A stretch of DNA of 64,000 nucleotides. It comes from Motacilla alba alba. Lineage: Eukaryota > Chordata > Aves > Passeriformes > Motacillidae. A program made the translations under genes and the position numbers. The stretch spans positions 35,120,115-35,184,114 of the forward strand of contig NC_052018.1 of the NCBI RefSeq assembly GCF_015832195.1, given 5' to 3'. Positions 35,880 to 49,900 of this stretch are shown in pieces (the first letter of the stretch is position 1; each line of letters opens with the position of its first letter). Below the pieces are notes generated by a model. It worked only from the letters and a program-made list of their open reading frames with translations. It had not been told where the DNA came from and did no database searches.

Positions 35880-38800
35880 CCCTTCTCCTGTTTTCTTTAC
35901 ATCCGTACTGCAGAGAGCCTCATGCAGTCATAACCTTTTCAGTCCTTTCTTATAAAATATTTGTATCTCACTCCCCTAAATCATGAAGAAAAATATTTAA
36001 CAGGTCTGGGCCTATCATCATTCATGGTAGGACTTTCATGTTCATTGCAGTTGATGCTAAACTGTACTACTTGGCACTTCTTTCCTTGTGTGCTGTGAAT
36101 ATACACAAAAACTGTACAAATAAGTTAAGCTAGAATATGGAACACTTAGACACTTTCCTTATATTCTATACTTTGCCATTTCTTTATCAGCTGCTCTTTG
36201 TCAAGTCCTCAGGCTCCATGAGAACTAGACATGCCTGAGACAGCTTTATTACTTCACAAAACATGGGGGCCAAATACATATTTCCAAGTATGATTGCTAC
36301 TACTTTTCTTTCCTCTAATGGTCAAGCATATCTGGGGAAAGTTGTTGTGTACAATGAGCTCTGGTATTGCTCAGGAATCCATTATCTATAGCCATTTACA
36401 ATGTTTTACCCCTGGGACAATGATAGCCAAAGTCATTCTTCCGTTTTGGATGCGTAGTACCGTATTTGTGCCTTTTTTTCTCCTCTTTAATTTTCCCATA
36501 CCTCCCAATTTTATTTCAAATAAAAAATAGATTACATGTGCTACAGTAAGCTTCCTTGCTAATCTTCTCACATCCCTCAGCCCTCATGTCTAGCAGATAG
36601 TAAGTTCCTTGTGTGATCACATATTCTAAACATCTCCTGCTTATTAATTAAGTTTCTAGAGTAAATATTTTCTCTATATTATCTAGTTTACTAAGAGGGT
36701 TTTTTAAAATTCTTTTTTACTGAAGTGTTTTGTTAATATGTTTCTCAGAAAGCTCTTGGTATCCCAGACATTTTGGAGTCATTGTTCTCTGTTCCTTTGT
36801 TCACATCCTTGTCAAGATAAATGGGTTTTGGACTAAGGAACTGATTTTTCGTCACTACAATCAATACACCTGCATCTAGAGAAGAACCAAGTCCCTTTTT
36901 CATTATTTGTATTCATGGGAAAACCTTGAGAGTTTAGAAATGAAAAGGACCTTGGAATTAAAAACTACAGTCTTTGCATAGGAGCCTAGCTCAGAGGCCA
37001 GAGAGAGAGGCTTGAGAGAGCTCAACAGTCAGCAGCCACCCCCAGCCTTCAGGCTATTTTGTGGTTTCTTCCTTCCTCTCTAACTCTGCTGATGTCCCTG
37101 GGGGGTCTCTCTGTGGCTGCATTTTCTTTTACTTGCTATTACCTAATATTATTAAATGGTCATGTGCCCTTTTTTACCTTTTTACCATTTCAGTGCTGAA
37201 ATCTCATCAAACCTGTCTCTGCCCTATTGCCCTTTGCATTTCAGTTCCTGCCCTCACTTTCTAGGACAGTCATGCTTGTTGTTCAGCTCAGCTGTGCTGA
37301 CAAGGAGGAAGAAAGTTCGACCTGAAGGAACTAGTGTGGAGTTTAGGGAGTCAAGGTTTGACTCTGCACTTCACCCCATCTTCCTGTGGGCAAACCTAAG
37401 CAAACCTTAGGGTCCACCTACCCTAATGAGGAGGATTTGTCCACTCTCACAGGAATGAACACATGCAGACATCCTTCTGGAGGAGAAATGATGAATTGAA
37501 GCTCAATCTGAAAAGTTTTGAACTCTTTGGATGCTCTGGACCTGGACTGAGCAGTGTCAATGTTAGCCTCCACTTTCCAGGGAGATAATCCCTTCCTTCC
37601 AGGTGGGAGCAAAACCCATACTGCCTTCAGGTTCAGCCCCATCCTCCCATCCTGGTTTACTGTAGTTTATGTGTCTTGAGCTAAATGCATAGATGATACA
37701 CAGGGTCCAGCTGGCACAGAGAAGAGACATATCCTATCTCTATGGCTCAGGCCACCATATACACATAATTTATATTCAAATCCCTTTGGTGGCTTCCCAC
37801 CAGCTTCCACCAGCAGTCTGATGACACAGTTCTAATTTCCTACCAGAACATTTGAACATGTCCTGCCAAGTCATGTCTCCGCAGTGCAGGGACCTCCTGA
37901 CTGATGTTGGTCTCCGCTTGCAGTAATTTCTTGCGTCAGTCTTTGTGCGAGACACATGAAACTGTCTGAATGGACTGGAGCACCAACGAGAACAAAGTGA
38001 ATCCTTAGGTGAATTCTTCTTCCTTAAGTTCTATAGAAAGAAGGAAGCTATGGATAAGTTATAATTAAGAATAGAAGGAGACATTTTTTTAATCAAAGGT
38101 TGGGACTACCCAAAATATTCAGTGGGTTTTGGGTGTTTCTTTTGGATATATCATCCTCCTCTGCCCTTGGAGGTCAGGGTACTATTTACTGAAAGGATGG
38201 CTTGGACAGAACCTGTATTTCAGGGTCTTATCTGTGAGGGAGGCAGGACGAGGCTGGCTGTGCTGTATGGCAGGGTGCTGGCTGGAGGTGCTGGTGATCT
38301 GTGTGAGTGATAATGAGGTCAGGGCATGGCTCTGAAAAGTTCTGTGTTTTGGAGGGGCCAGGGAAACAAGCTAAAGTAACAACTACATGTGGTGTGCTAA
38401 ATTATGAGACCAACAGAGAGAAGTCAGAAAGGGGAATGTCTAGGGAGCATGGAAGGTAGCATAGAACTTAAAGGACATGGAAGAGTCCTGTAAGAAGAGG
38501 GAACCTCATGCATTGTCTAGCTCAAGCTGGGAATAGATGCAGGAGGACTGACAAGGCCAGGATCTTCAATGGTATTTCACCCAGGGATAGAAGTTAATAA
38601 TTTGGGTTTCTTGCTGTGGGCAGCCATGAGGCATTTGTCCATCTGGGAACTATTAGGAAAGACTAGGAAGGACCTCATTAGGGAGTGCAGACACTGAGAA
38701 AATCTTTTCCCTCTCCCTTTCAGCTACTATGTGCTGCTTTGTGCACATGATGACTGCTGCATTCTTTTCATTGTACTCAGGTGGGGCACCCTTCCCCAAA

Positions 38801-40049
38801 AGCTTGGGCAAATCCAGACTCTGTCAGTCTTCAGGTAAAACTGGAAACTAAAATTAGAATTTAGATCCTTTCATTGGTTCCCAAAGTCACACTCACACTA
38901 AAACCTACATTTTAATCAAGAAGCAGCTGTCATATAGATACAGCAGTTCCTGAAGACCCCTTTGAATAAGATTTCTGATGTTGAAAAATATGGAAACAAA
39001 TCCTCAAAGCTGAGTGACCCTACAGAAACTGTAGCTCTTAATTTTCATATTACTGTGGCTATACTGATATTTTTTTCTGATTTAGGCACTGTCATTTTTT
39101 TCCCCCTCTCTGTCTCGGTCACTTAATAATTTCTCTCTCTGCATCATCGCACACATTGTCCTCTCATTCAGAGTATCTAAGATCTAATAATTTTCTCCTT
39201 ATTATAGCAGCTTCTATGTTACCTCCTTTCTTGCATAAAAAAATACAATCTTAAGAACTCATCTAGCATTTTACTGAGGCGCATGCATCCCCTCCTGATT
39301 TGTTTCTAAGTTAATTCAGCTTTAAAAGCTGTACAACATAGGTCTTGTTCCGTATCATCTTTAGCCAGGCACCATTTGGCCATATCAGATTGCTCTTCTT
39401 CACCGTCTTGTTCACATATAGACTTGTCTCACTCTATTTCAGTGTGAGAAAAAGTCTTTCTTCAGCTTCTCCACTGTGTATTCTTCTTCATATGCCCTCC
39501 ATGGAATCCATCAACTTCAGCTCTTTCAAAATTATTGTATTGGCTTTTTTTCCTTCCAGCTAAAGCCAGATCAACCAGTAATACTTCCCACTGATGGTAC
39601 ATTCTGCATTATTAATGTGCACTGTTTTACTTGCCCATTTGTATTGCAACTAACTCTTCATGCCAGCATATGAGCCTCTTTGGATAAACAAATAGTCCTA
39701 GAATACACAAGGGAACTCAAAGCCCTCATTAAAAAATGAAATGGTCGTGTTCAAAAGAATGAAACCAGCAAATTAGGTCCTACAAAATCCAATTTTCTGA
39801 GCAAAGTTCCCCAGACCATTCATTTTTTTAAATCACAGTACTTTATGTTATGAAACGTCTCAAGTCTTTGTATTTTCCCTTTAGCCACCATTATGTCATA
39901 TTTCAAATTCCTGGCACTCTTATTTAAGTCTTCAATAAGTTAAAATGTTATTTTGAGTTTGTAACACTTTCCCCAAATATACAGTGAATATAAATCAAAT
40001 ATTCATCCTCTAATCATGATTTGAGTGTATAACATTCCAGACAGGTTTA
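35880..40049. other. Non-coding intergenic sequence
   Basis: Average composition, no coding exon or recognised repeat. All open frames are short and unlike known proteins. Confidence 0.55.
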
Positions 40050-40745
40050 AATCAATGGCTCAAAGTGTAAGTGGACACCAAAGACGAGTGACATTCCTCA
40101 GGGGTCGGTGTTGGGACCGGTGCTGTTTAACACCTTTGTCAGTGACAAGAACAGTCACTGGGGACTGAGCGCACCCCCAGCAGGTTTGCTGATGACACCA
40201 AACTACAAGTGGCAGTCAATGCAGGAGGGAAGGGATGTTATCCAGAGGGACCCGGACAGGTTTGAGAAGTGGGTCTGAATTAACATCATGAAGTTCAACA
40301 AGGCCGAGTGCAAGGTCTTGCCCCTGGGTTGGGGCAATCCCAAGCACAAACACAGACTGGGTGGAGAGCACCCAGAATGGGTTGAGAGCAGCCCTGAGGA
40401 GAGGAACTTGTGGGTGTTGGTTGATAAGAAGCTCATCATGCGTGCTTGTAGCCCAGACAGCCAAACATGTCCTGGGCTGCATCAAAAGAACTGTGGCCAG
40501 CAGGCTGAGGGAGATGGTTCCTCACCTCTACTCTGCTCTTTTGAGTATTGCATTCATCTCTGGGTCCCTAGCATAGGAAGGATGTGGACCTGTTGGAGGA
40601 AATCCAGAGGAGTGGCCATGAGGATGATCAGAGGACTGGAGCACCTGTGCTATGAGGACAGGCTGAGAGAACTGGGGTCCTTCAGCCTGGGGAAGAGAAG
40701 GCTCCAAGGAGACCTTAGAGCAGCCTTGCCCTGGCTGGTAGGTAC
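40050..40745 (+). mobile_element. CR1 LINE fragment: C-terminal reverse transcriptase region, 3' end missing
   Basis: CR1 is a non-LTR retrotransposon whose second frame encodes endonuclease and reverse transcriptase. In plus orientation the DNA reads the CR1-typical ...PQGSVLGPVLFNTF block (about 40095-40135), then the catalytic FADDTK motif (about 40184-40201), QRDPDRFEKW with one stop, and then IMKFNKAECKVLPLG from about 40282. The tail wording is GATGATCAGAGGACTGGAGC, CTATGAGGACAGGCTGAGAG and CCTGGGGAAGAGAAGGCTCC. Frameshifts and stops break the frame, so it is not functional. The match stops near 40745 inside the usual tail, without the terminal short repeats that CR1 insertions normally keep. 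It is the least diverged CR1 copy in the window. Confidence 0.93.
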
Positions 40746-43700
40746 AATGCGTGGGAACTCTAGGTCTCTAAGGATGCCAAGGATCTGTTCCCTTTTAAGT
40801 AGAATTTCCCCTCATTCACTACCGCTCTATTCTGTATTTTATGTATACAGCCCAGAGCAAAACCACTGCTATCATCAGTGGAACAGCATGTGGAGATAAA
40901 AAGAAAAATAAATTCATCCTCTGCACCCAGCAATTCAGATTTTCTCCACAAAGGGGTTATTTCCATTACTTTTTCTGTTTTTAATGTAAGCACCACGACT
41001 ACAGCCACATATTAGCAAACAGACCAGCAGCACTTGGAGCTGGGAAAAAGGGTGGATGTACTCCAAAGGTCACATTTCCACCAAACACACCCAGCTGAGT
41101 GCATTTGAAAGCAGCTGGAACATCAAGTTAGTGCTCAGATCACCTCATAGGGTGTTACACATACATGGCTTCTTCACTATGTGCAAAAGTAGAAACACAG
41201 CCAACATACTCAGGAAGTCAAGTCTCATTTCTGCCATGTCTTAATTTACACATACTGTCTTAATTTGCATGGAGTTTTCTGATAAGGTCAAGCACAGTGG
41301 GTACTGAAGATTTCCATCCATTTTATTTTTTCTACTTAATTCTGGAATTTTTTTTCCCTAGAATCCTGCAGGATGAAAATTTCTCTCTTCAGATTTTTCT
41401 TTTTGGTGCTGAGGAGCTGAGACTGCTCAGCTGTGTCTACAAGCATAGATTAAAAAGACAGAACAGGTGGGAAACCTCTGCATCAGTGGGAGCACTCACA
41501 CTTCAAGCACATAGAGCAGGACCAAGACAGAGACAATATAAAAAACACCTCTTCTCTGCTTAATTTCCTATTTACTTCATTCTTCACCCAGCTACAGCCC
41601 CTTTTACTTCATATTCTTGAGGAAACATGAGATGACACAGTGACATAGCATAATTAGTATGAACTTGTGGGTAAGGAATGAAATGGGAATTCCATTGGCC
41701 CATGTGCATTCTCTATGTCCACTAGCTCTGCAATCCTGGATCTTGGTGTGGTTGCAGTGTTTGCATGCTTTAAAGCTGTATGAAACTAGGAAAGCTGAAG
41801 AGCTGTCAGAGCACTCTGTTTATTTATTCTCTCTGGTATCTGCAAGCAGCCTTCACTCATCCTAACTTACAGGAAAGATAAGAATGTTCTTTGTTTGGTT
41901 TCACCTGTCAAGGAACTTGAGGATCCTGGCTTCTACACACAGACCTATATTAAATCATAATTTAGCCTGCCATGTATTTAAATGCATTCATATTGACACA
42001 CACATGTAAAACTATACTTACACCTCCAAGTATATATTCTCTACATGTTAAATGTGTGCTGAACATACATTTAATGAAAATTTGTTTGGAATGTTTGATG
42101 AATAAAGTTAAATTACCCAGTTTCTGTGTTAGAAAGGAGAAAAAGGAAAAGCAGATAGAACAGACAACTTGGCTGTACTCACCTAAGAAAAAACACCAAT
42201 ATTTGCCTTGATTTCAAGGCCAGATGGAACCAGTCATGATCCGTTAGGCTGATTTCCTGGGAAATGTCAATATTATGTTCATAACTCCTGGTCGATCTAT
42301 TGAGTATGAATGCAGAAAAGCAGGAGGAGCATTCCTTGCATTGCTGGGAGGCAGAAGATAGGCTTGTCTCAGGTGAGCCATGGAGAAAAAGTAATAAAAG
42401 CCCATATGATAGCTGTGTTACTCAGAAAACAAGCAGAACCATGTAAGCTGGCAGAGGTTTGCTCTGTACATGCTCCAAGCTCCAAATGACCAGCATAGGA
42501 GGAGCCAGCACATCTTAAAACCATCTTTCCCTACAATACCCTACAATATTATGAGTTTAGCTCCTCAGGTAAACTAAGTAGGAAAAGACTAAAGTATGTA
42601 GGAATATAATGGGGACTTTGGGAAATGAAATAAAGACAGATCCAGCCAGTGAACAAAATGAAAAGAAGCAAACCAACTCAAACCACATCTTTGGAAAGGT
42701 AATGGTAGATAATCTATTTTTGTTCTGCTCAAGAAAAGTGATGACATGATGGTCTAGATTAAGGCAATGAGATTACAGTAGGTTTATACTGGAATTTCTC
42801 CCCAGTTATTGAAGTATCTAGAGATGGGGAAGTACCTTAAGCTTTAGAGAACTCCTGAGCTGTGGGAGGTGGTGGAGGCCATGTGCCTGTTGGGGAGCAT
42901 GGGAATGGCAGGGAGATGGAGAGCAGAGCAGCTCTGGGCTTGCTCACTCCTGGGTTAGTGGGATGTCAAGGAATATGAATGGTATTTGTGTCTTGAGCTC
43001 ACCTTCAACCACATCCCAAGATACATGGCCCATCTACTGAGATTTCTTCTTGCCTTCTCTGCAAAATCACATGCCTCAGCTATTCTGGAATGTTGTTTAC
43101 AGTTCACCTGGGGAGGAAGGAATGAAGGGATGAATTAACTAAGCAGCTGGGTAACATCTTTAAAAGTGACCTTCAATCTGTTTCTTAAAGAGAAAAACCA
43201 CTGTCTTTTCTGTGCATCTAAGCAGTGTCATTTTCTTGCAAAGCCAGAGACTTACATTTATGCCTCAGACACTTTTCTCTGCTGAGAAAACTCTTAAGTT
43301 TTATCTCTAAGTACCAGCATTCTGTGTCTAAATATTGTTTATGCAAGAACCAAACATAGGTTAATCAGAGAGTAAATATTCCATGTTCAGGGAATAGGAA
43401 TAGTTTAGGTTTGTTTTTTTTTTTTTTTGTAATAGTTCATTAGGAAAAGGTGGAGTACAAGAAGAGTGTGTTAGAGAGCAGACAGGGAATTTGAAGTGGG
43501 GTAAGTGAAAGGCATATTATAATTTATTGCCTCGTTCTGCAGAGTACCACATGGTTGTCATCAGGATGTATGGATGGCTTAGGCCATGGATGTGCTAATG
43601 ATGGCTTATGGCATTCCTGTCTGTTCATCCTCTCTTGCCTGTTGTCTCTCTCTGCTTTCAGATAATGCTAACAAACCAGTTCTTGCAGCAACACAAGATC

Positions 43701-46699
43701 AGGTGAAGGGTCTGGATTTGCAAAATGCCTTCTTTTCTGTAAAAAAAAAATAAACTGAAGCCATTTTCCTGACGTGTTTCACAGCCTTTCCCCACAAACA
43801 GCTGTCCTGGAAAAGCTACAGGGGTACTGTACTGCAGCTTGGAAACCAGGAGAAGAGCAGGGGATGGAAGGAAACAGGAATACCTCCAGCCATTACTGCC
43901 ACTGGGGACAAGACCCTGCAGAGCTGCAGCCTTACATTCTGCTTCTAGCTTGGCTCAGACTCACATGGGGACTCTGGAAAGTTACTTGGCACTCCCGCAT
44001 CACCAATGGTTACCCAACCTGGTGAAGATCTGAGCTTCACATGAGGTGTTCTCTGTGAATGTGTGCGGGATATGCTATGTTGCACACACATAAATTACAT
44101 GTAAATTATGTGCTTTGCAAACATACCTGCACATACAATTTCTTTCCTATGGACTTTTTGTGTGTCAGAAGCGGGCTTATGGCCAGAAGCGAACAGGACT
44201 ACTTCTCTGGGAATATTGTTCAGTTGCTAATTTCACTACCGGAACTGTGTTGCTGCACAATCTGGCCTCCTTCCACAGCAGCCTCTACTGAAAATAAAGG
44301 GGACTGATGAGCCTATGGATAATGGTAAACATATGGAACGCAGGCAGTGCTATACATTAAAAGCCAGATCACATTAAAAGGTATTTGAGTTGTTGGCAGC
44401 ATAAGATCAGTGTAGGAAACATCATCTAACAGAGAAATCTCATACCAAAAGGTTTCATACTCTGACAGGATTTGGCATTTTTCTTTCACTTAACAGAAAA
44501 ATAAAATAAAAAATTACTAATTCAAAGCAAGGGTAAAACCTTTAAAAAGTCTCAAATTAATTTGTCATAACTGCAAAAATACTGAATCTTTAGTTTTGTT
44601 TATGTTGGAAAGTGGTTTCATTTTCTGACTAGGTCACTTGATTTTCTTTTGAGTGTACACGAGACCTTTGACTCCTCAGAGGACACAAGAGACAAATTGA
44701 GTAATGTGATGTCATTGCCTCATTGCCTTGCAGAGTTCTCATAACACTAAATATATTAGTCACTCGCCTTGCCAGTACCAAGAGGGTAGAAAAAAATCCG
44801 GCAAGATGATGGTATTGTGTAGATGGACGACAATAATTGTTCCCTGAGATAAATGGAATTTCCATTCTTTTTTGTGAAGCCCATGAAACCATATTTCAGC
44901 TAGGTAATATTTCTCACCCAAAGATTTGTCTTTACCCCGTTGTTTACATTTTACATACAAAACCACCAAAATTTTCTAATTGGTGACATATTAACATCCT
45001 TTAAAATGAAGTAGCCTAAAAACACGAATTTCACTTTTTACTGGGAGTGGGGATTTTTCAGGCTCAGGAAGTTACGAGAGGCTGGATATTTGGGAAAAAT
45101 GTGTTGCTGGGCATTGCTGGAGTTTTGTCTTACTGAGTGGGGAGGTATGAATGAAAGTGTGGTTATACTTAGCAAATACCTGTTCACACAACGACAGACC
45201 ATCCATTTTTACAAGAAGCAGGGAAAGCTGCAAGATTTCTGTTTCTCTTTATAAAGAAAGTCTAAGTGTCAGATCCTTGCTCCAGGGAAGTGCAAAGTTT
45301 GATTTCAAATGCTTATCTGTTGGGTAATGACAGCATATTCTCACATGGGATGCCAATAATTATAAAGATGCAGAATTTTCCTCCCTTTAAGTTTTCATAA
45401 CTAGCATTCAGAAAAATTTTCCATTCTGACATTGGGATTACTTCAAGCAGATTTTTTGAGTGACATTTGCTCCTGTTTTTAATGCCACAAATTTTCTTGT
45501 GCAAGAATTATTTTCAGTTTTATCATGTGTAACACATAATTAGTAATGGAGATTGCGGAAAGTGTGCTGGGATTCATCTGCTAGTACAGAACATACTTTT
45601 TTTTAATTCAGCGATTTATCACAATGTGTAGGTGGCTAAACACTACCTTAAAGGATAATTAGCCATTTGCCAGTTCTAAAAGCAATTCAACATGTCAGGA
45701 CTTTTTTTTAGGGATGCTTGAGGGAAAGAAATCAACTATGCAAACTGTTGTCTAGTGAATAAATTATGGTTGTAAGAGTCCAGCTTCTGACAGGCCTAAA
45801 AGTTAAATAAAAGTTTGGTCAACCCTTCTAAAGATGTCTACAATATAAATCAGCTTGAAGCACTACTTTTGTTTTACTGAGTCACTAGTGGAAAAATACC
45901 TTCAAAAAACCCTACCATTGAAAGCCTCACACTGGCTCTCTCAGTATTTTAGTGTCTGTGCTTAAGTGAGAAGTGAAATGGTTTCACACAACTATGACTG
46001 CACTCAGAAGTATGTGTAGTTCAGAACAGCCAATTCTTAGAGACTTAAACCAATGAGGAATTAACTCCTTCAGCTGGAGCTGGTGCCTACTCCACCCAAA
46101 ACTAGAAAGCAAAACAAGCCTCCCCACCCCTATGGCTGTTGTATCTGAAGATGAAGTCATGTAGAAAACATGTGTTCATAGGGAAGACAATGCTCATAAG
46201 TAATTGGTCATGAAACAGATAGGATTAGATTAAAGAGGAAGGTGGAAAATCCTGTAGACCCCAGGACTAATGAACTCCTCTCTTTCCTCAAATCCTAAAA
46301 TCTCATTCTTTCTCAAACAATAACTGTGTTCACTGTAGCCTACTTAATATATGTAACCCTATATATTTTACATACTGTTGTGTCAAGTCATTCAAAACTA
46401 AGCAGAGGGTTGGCAAAAGGACATTAGCATAGGGCAAATAATTTTATGTGGTCTGTAAAGTGATGTTAATGTGTATGCTGAGCACTGCCAGCTCTCTTCA
46501 GACTCTCCCAATTTGTATTATGTGTCAGTGCCTAAGCCATCTTTGTGATTGAGTTCCCTCCAGTCACTCTGTTGTGTTGGGAAACTTAAGAACTCACACT
46601 CTTTCCTGATCCATCAAACTAGTCAAGTTATGATAGAAGGCTGTCATGTGTGTCAAGTGTGATTTGTCCATTGAATAGCAGTGCTGTTGTTCCAAATAG
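40746..46699. other. Non-coding intergenic sequence
   Basis: Unique AT-rich to average sequence, with a T15 tract at 43414-43428 and an A10 run near 43741-43750. No gene or additional transposon was recognised. Confidence 0.55.
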
Positions 46700-46990
46700 C
46701 CCTTTTGCCCTCAATATTTTGGAAACATTTTCACTATTATTTGCCCTATCCTTTTCCTAGGGTACAGGTGAAACTGACTGGCCTCACTCCTCACATCCTT
46801 TTCTTTGTCTTTCTTGAAGATAGCAGACGTATACTTTACTCCCTTCCTCAGGAATCCCTCCCATTTGCCATAATTTTATTGCAGAAATGGTCAACAGTGG
46901 CCTCACAAACACGTTGGCCAGCTCCCTTAGCACTCGTGTGTGTCCCTAAAGGCACCACGGAACTGTGTATGTTCAATGTGTTCATTAATC
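46700..46990 (-). mobile_element. Old CR1 LINE fragment from reverse transcriptase N-terminal side
   Basis: On the minus strand the translation contains LRELANVFVRPLLTI followed, after a decayed stretch, by WQMGGIPEEG. Further on comes a segment equivalent to the CR1 IFKKG...NYRPVSLT block (RPVSFT preserved at about 46773-46790). This is the order found just before the catalytic core in CR1 frame 2. Multiple frame breaks make it a decayed remnant. A 108-codon plus-strand open frame over the same DNA is a shadow. Confidence 0.75.
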
Positions 46991-49900
46991 TGATCTTCCT
47001 CTACTGAGGAGGGTCCTCTTATTCATCTGGAAATTTATCCATTAAAATCACCCTATCTAAAATCACAGAACATGGGCCCCAGTCTTTGCCTGGCAATTTG
47101 AATTAAGTTCTTCAATTCACTTCCAGGAAGGAGCATGCATTGTATGTGCTACAATCTACTGATTTTTATTCAGAAATATTGCTTCAATACTTACATCAGG
47201 CTATGAAAAGACTAAAAAGAGATCTCAATGTGCACCTTTATTTTGTGCATGAATACTTGAATACAAAAGGCTTTTTGTTTGCAGCCTAGCATCTCCCTTT
47301 GTTCTTCAGAAATTCATCTTGCACTGAGGTGATTTTCAAGGAAGTTTATGTTTGCAGTCCAGGCTTGAGTTACTGATGCAGCTTTGGAAAGTAAGCCTTG
47401 AGCCTTACCAATTTTTTCTTGCCGTTCTCTTCTCAGACATAATTTTGATGTTATTACAAGGTGTGCTGTGTTCTGGGAGATTGCAGGGAATGCTTTTTAC
47501 TGGTTTCATCCTTGTCCACAGGCTATTAACTCCTTGTTAGTCATCCCCTGCATGGATCTTTTCAGTTAACACCGGGATGGTACAGATATGAGATATTCAT
47601 CCTCCAGGATTATTTTTAGGTGTAATATGCTCCCATAGCTAAAAAGGGGTAGATGTCACATGCAGAGCAAATGTTCCAGAGACATTTGGCCCAGATTCAG
47701 GCTGTTATTTGGGCTTCCTGACTCTCACAGACAATAGGAATGTAAATATCTCTAACCCTGGTGTCCCAATGCATAAAAGGGCCAGTTCTCAAAAGGTCAC
47801 CTAGTCTTGGTGCCCTTCCCACTTGGCGGCTGCTAGATTCAAGGAACACCCACTATTGGCAGAGGAACTTGTTCCAGCTCATCACCTGTAGTGAGCCACA
47901 AAGCTAAGAACAGATGAATCACTGAAATTGCTAAGTAATGAAATCACTGGCCTTGGAGAGAGGCTCCAGATGGCTCAGAAAGCAAATGTCCCAAACTGGA
48001 CTGCCAAAAGCACGTCATCCAGGTGCCCTATTCCATATGTTGCTGGTTCCCAACTGAATGCCAAGCCCAGTGCTTCACTTCTGATTTTTAAATCCCCATG
48101 CCAAACCAGTCAAAGGGGCTGTTTCATTCATATTTTCTGCTTTATTGAATTGGCTGACTGTAGGGCTGATTCATCTCCCATTTAAACATTCTTATCCCTC
48201 TGCAATTCATCTAGAGAAAAGCATAGGGTAATTAAAGAAATAAACCTCCAAGTACGAGATGGTTTTGTTGGGCTGATGGGATGCCCAGCCCTTAGTTCTG
48301 AGCAGCCTGAGAGCAGGGCAGGGGGGCAGTCCAGCTTGCAGGCCAACGCAAGCACCCAGGCCAGTATTTGGCATCCTAGATGATAGTCTGTTCAGCATTT
48401 CCCAGATTCCCTTTCTGGAGTCATGTTTGTTGGCTGCACTAGAAGGTTTTATAATTCTGTATAGCAAACCAGCAGATGTGAGTGGTTGTATGGCAGCCTG
48501 AGGACCAGAATCTTTGCTGAAGAGCTATAAATATTGGCTGTCTGAATCAATTCCAGTGGCAATTTGGAAAAAATCAATGGTGACTCCTGTTTATATTACT
48601 TAGATCATTATTTATCAGAATTACACAGTCCTACCAATGCATAAAATGATGTGTCATTATGTTGAAAAATGCTGTAAAGGCTTCTCAGTTCAACCATTTC
48701 AGTTTTTCTCAATTTCTTAACTTTTAACTGTGTTATACTGCATTTTTCCATTGTGACAAGAAAATGTTTTATCTTCTCATTCCCAAATCCAAACCAAGAA
48801 CTACATCTCCTAATGTGTTTTGTTTGGGTGATGGGATAGGGGTCACCAGCCAGTTTTCAGTTGAGGAGGTCATGGGTCAGCTTTGTTGCACAAGAATACA
48901 TTGAAATTCAAAGTTATTCTACTGCGGTCTGTGGCATTTCACCACTGTAATAATGCAAAAATTTGACCTTTTATGCCCTCTTTGCAGGACATGAGAAAAG
49001 TTTTCTGCTCCCTGGTCTTGAGTCTGGGTTGGTTTTTTAGCTGAGGAGGATATGTGCATAAGGTTCCCGTGGCTCAAGAGCTCTCCTCCATCTCTCACAT
49101 CCATATGGTCAAGGAGGTGAGCACTACTGGAGGAAGCAACTGCCAAAGGGAATTGGGAAATTGCAGTTTATGTTATGGAGGGATCTAAGCCCATGGATAA
49201 AAGCAGTGCTATCAGAAGAAAAGCTTGCCTTCCTTCCAAAGTACTAGGTGAAGAGGCATGTCTGACTTAGAGAAAATAAAAAAGGCTCAAATATCCATGA
49301 GCAGTGAGACAAAAACCAGACAGCAGCTCTATACTTATGCCAGCTATTTTATTTTGGTCAAATATTTTTCTTACAAGAGGCAGTTCAGGAGATCAAGAGA
49401 AATAAGAAATTTTCCTTTTGTCTGAGGAGTCCTATCTATCCGCAAGGAGAAAGGTCTGGGCATGGACTTAGACTGGCTGGGATATACAGCAAAAATTGTA
49501 TGAATGCTCTCCCAAACATCTCCTATATGACTTTGAAGAGAATACCTGTGCCCTGAATCAAGACTGGATGGAGAAATGAATTTTAACTGTGTGCATTCAT
49601 CCCAGGCATTTTAACCAGGGCCCAAAGCACAAGGATAATATTATCCTGTTGGCAGGTTCCTATCTAAATTAGACCTTTCAAAATCCATCTCTGTTTTCTT
49701 CAGTCATTATATTAAATTGAAGACCAGAATCCAAGGCCTTCTCTTCAGGGTGGCCAGTGCAGATGTATTGAAAGAATGAGATACTAGGTAGAGTTTTTTT
49801 AATTGATACAGAAAATTCACCTTTGTCTGTAAAGGCAGAGGCTGGGTTGTGGTTTATTCCTGCATTTTACTGGTATTCATAGCCATTCTGGCTTGCCTCT

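Noticed and set aside
40288..40899. 203-codon plus-strand open frame
   Set aside because: Not a host gene. It is the C-terminal reverse transcriptase frame of the CR1 fragment running into flanking DNA.
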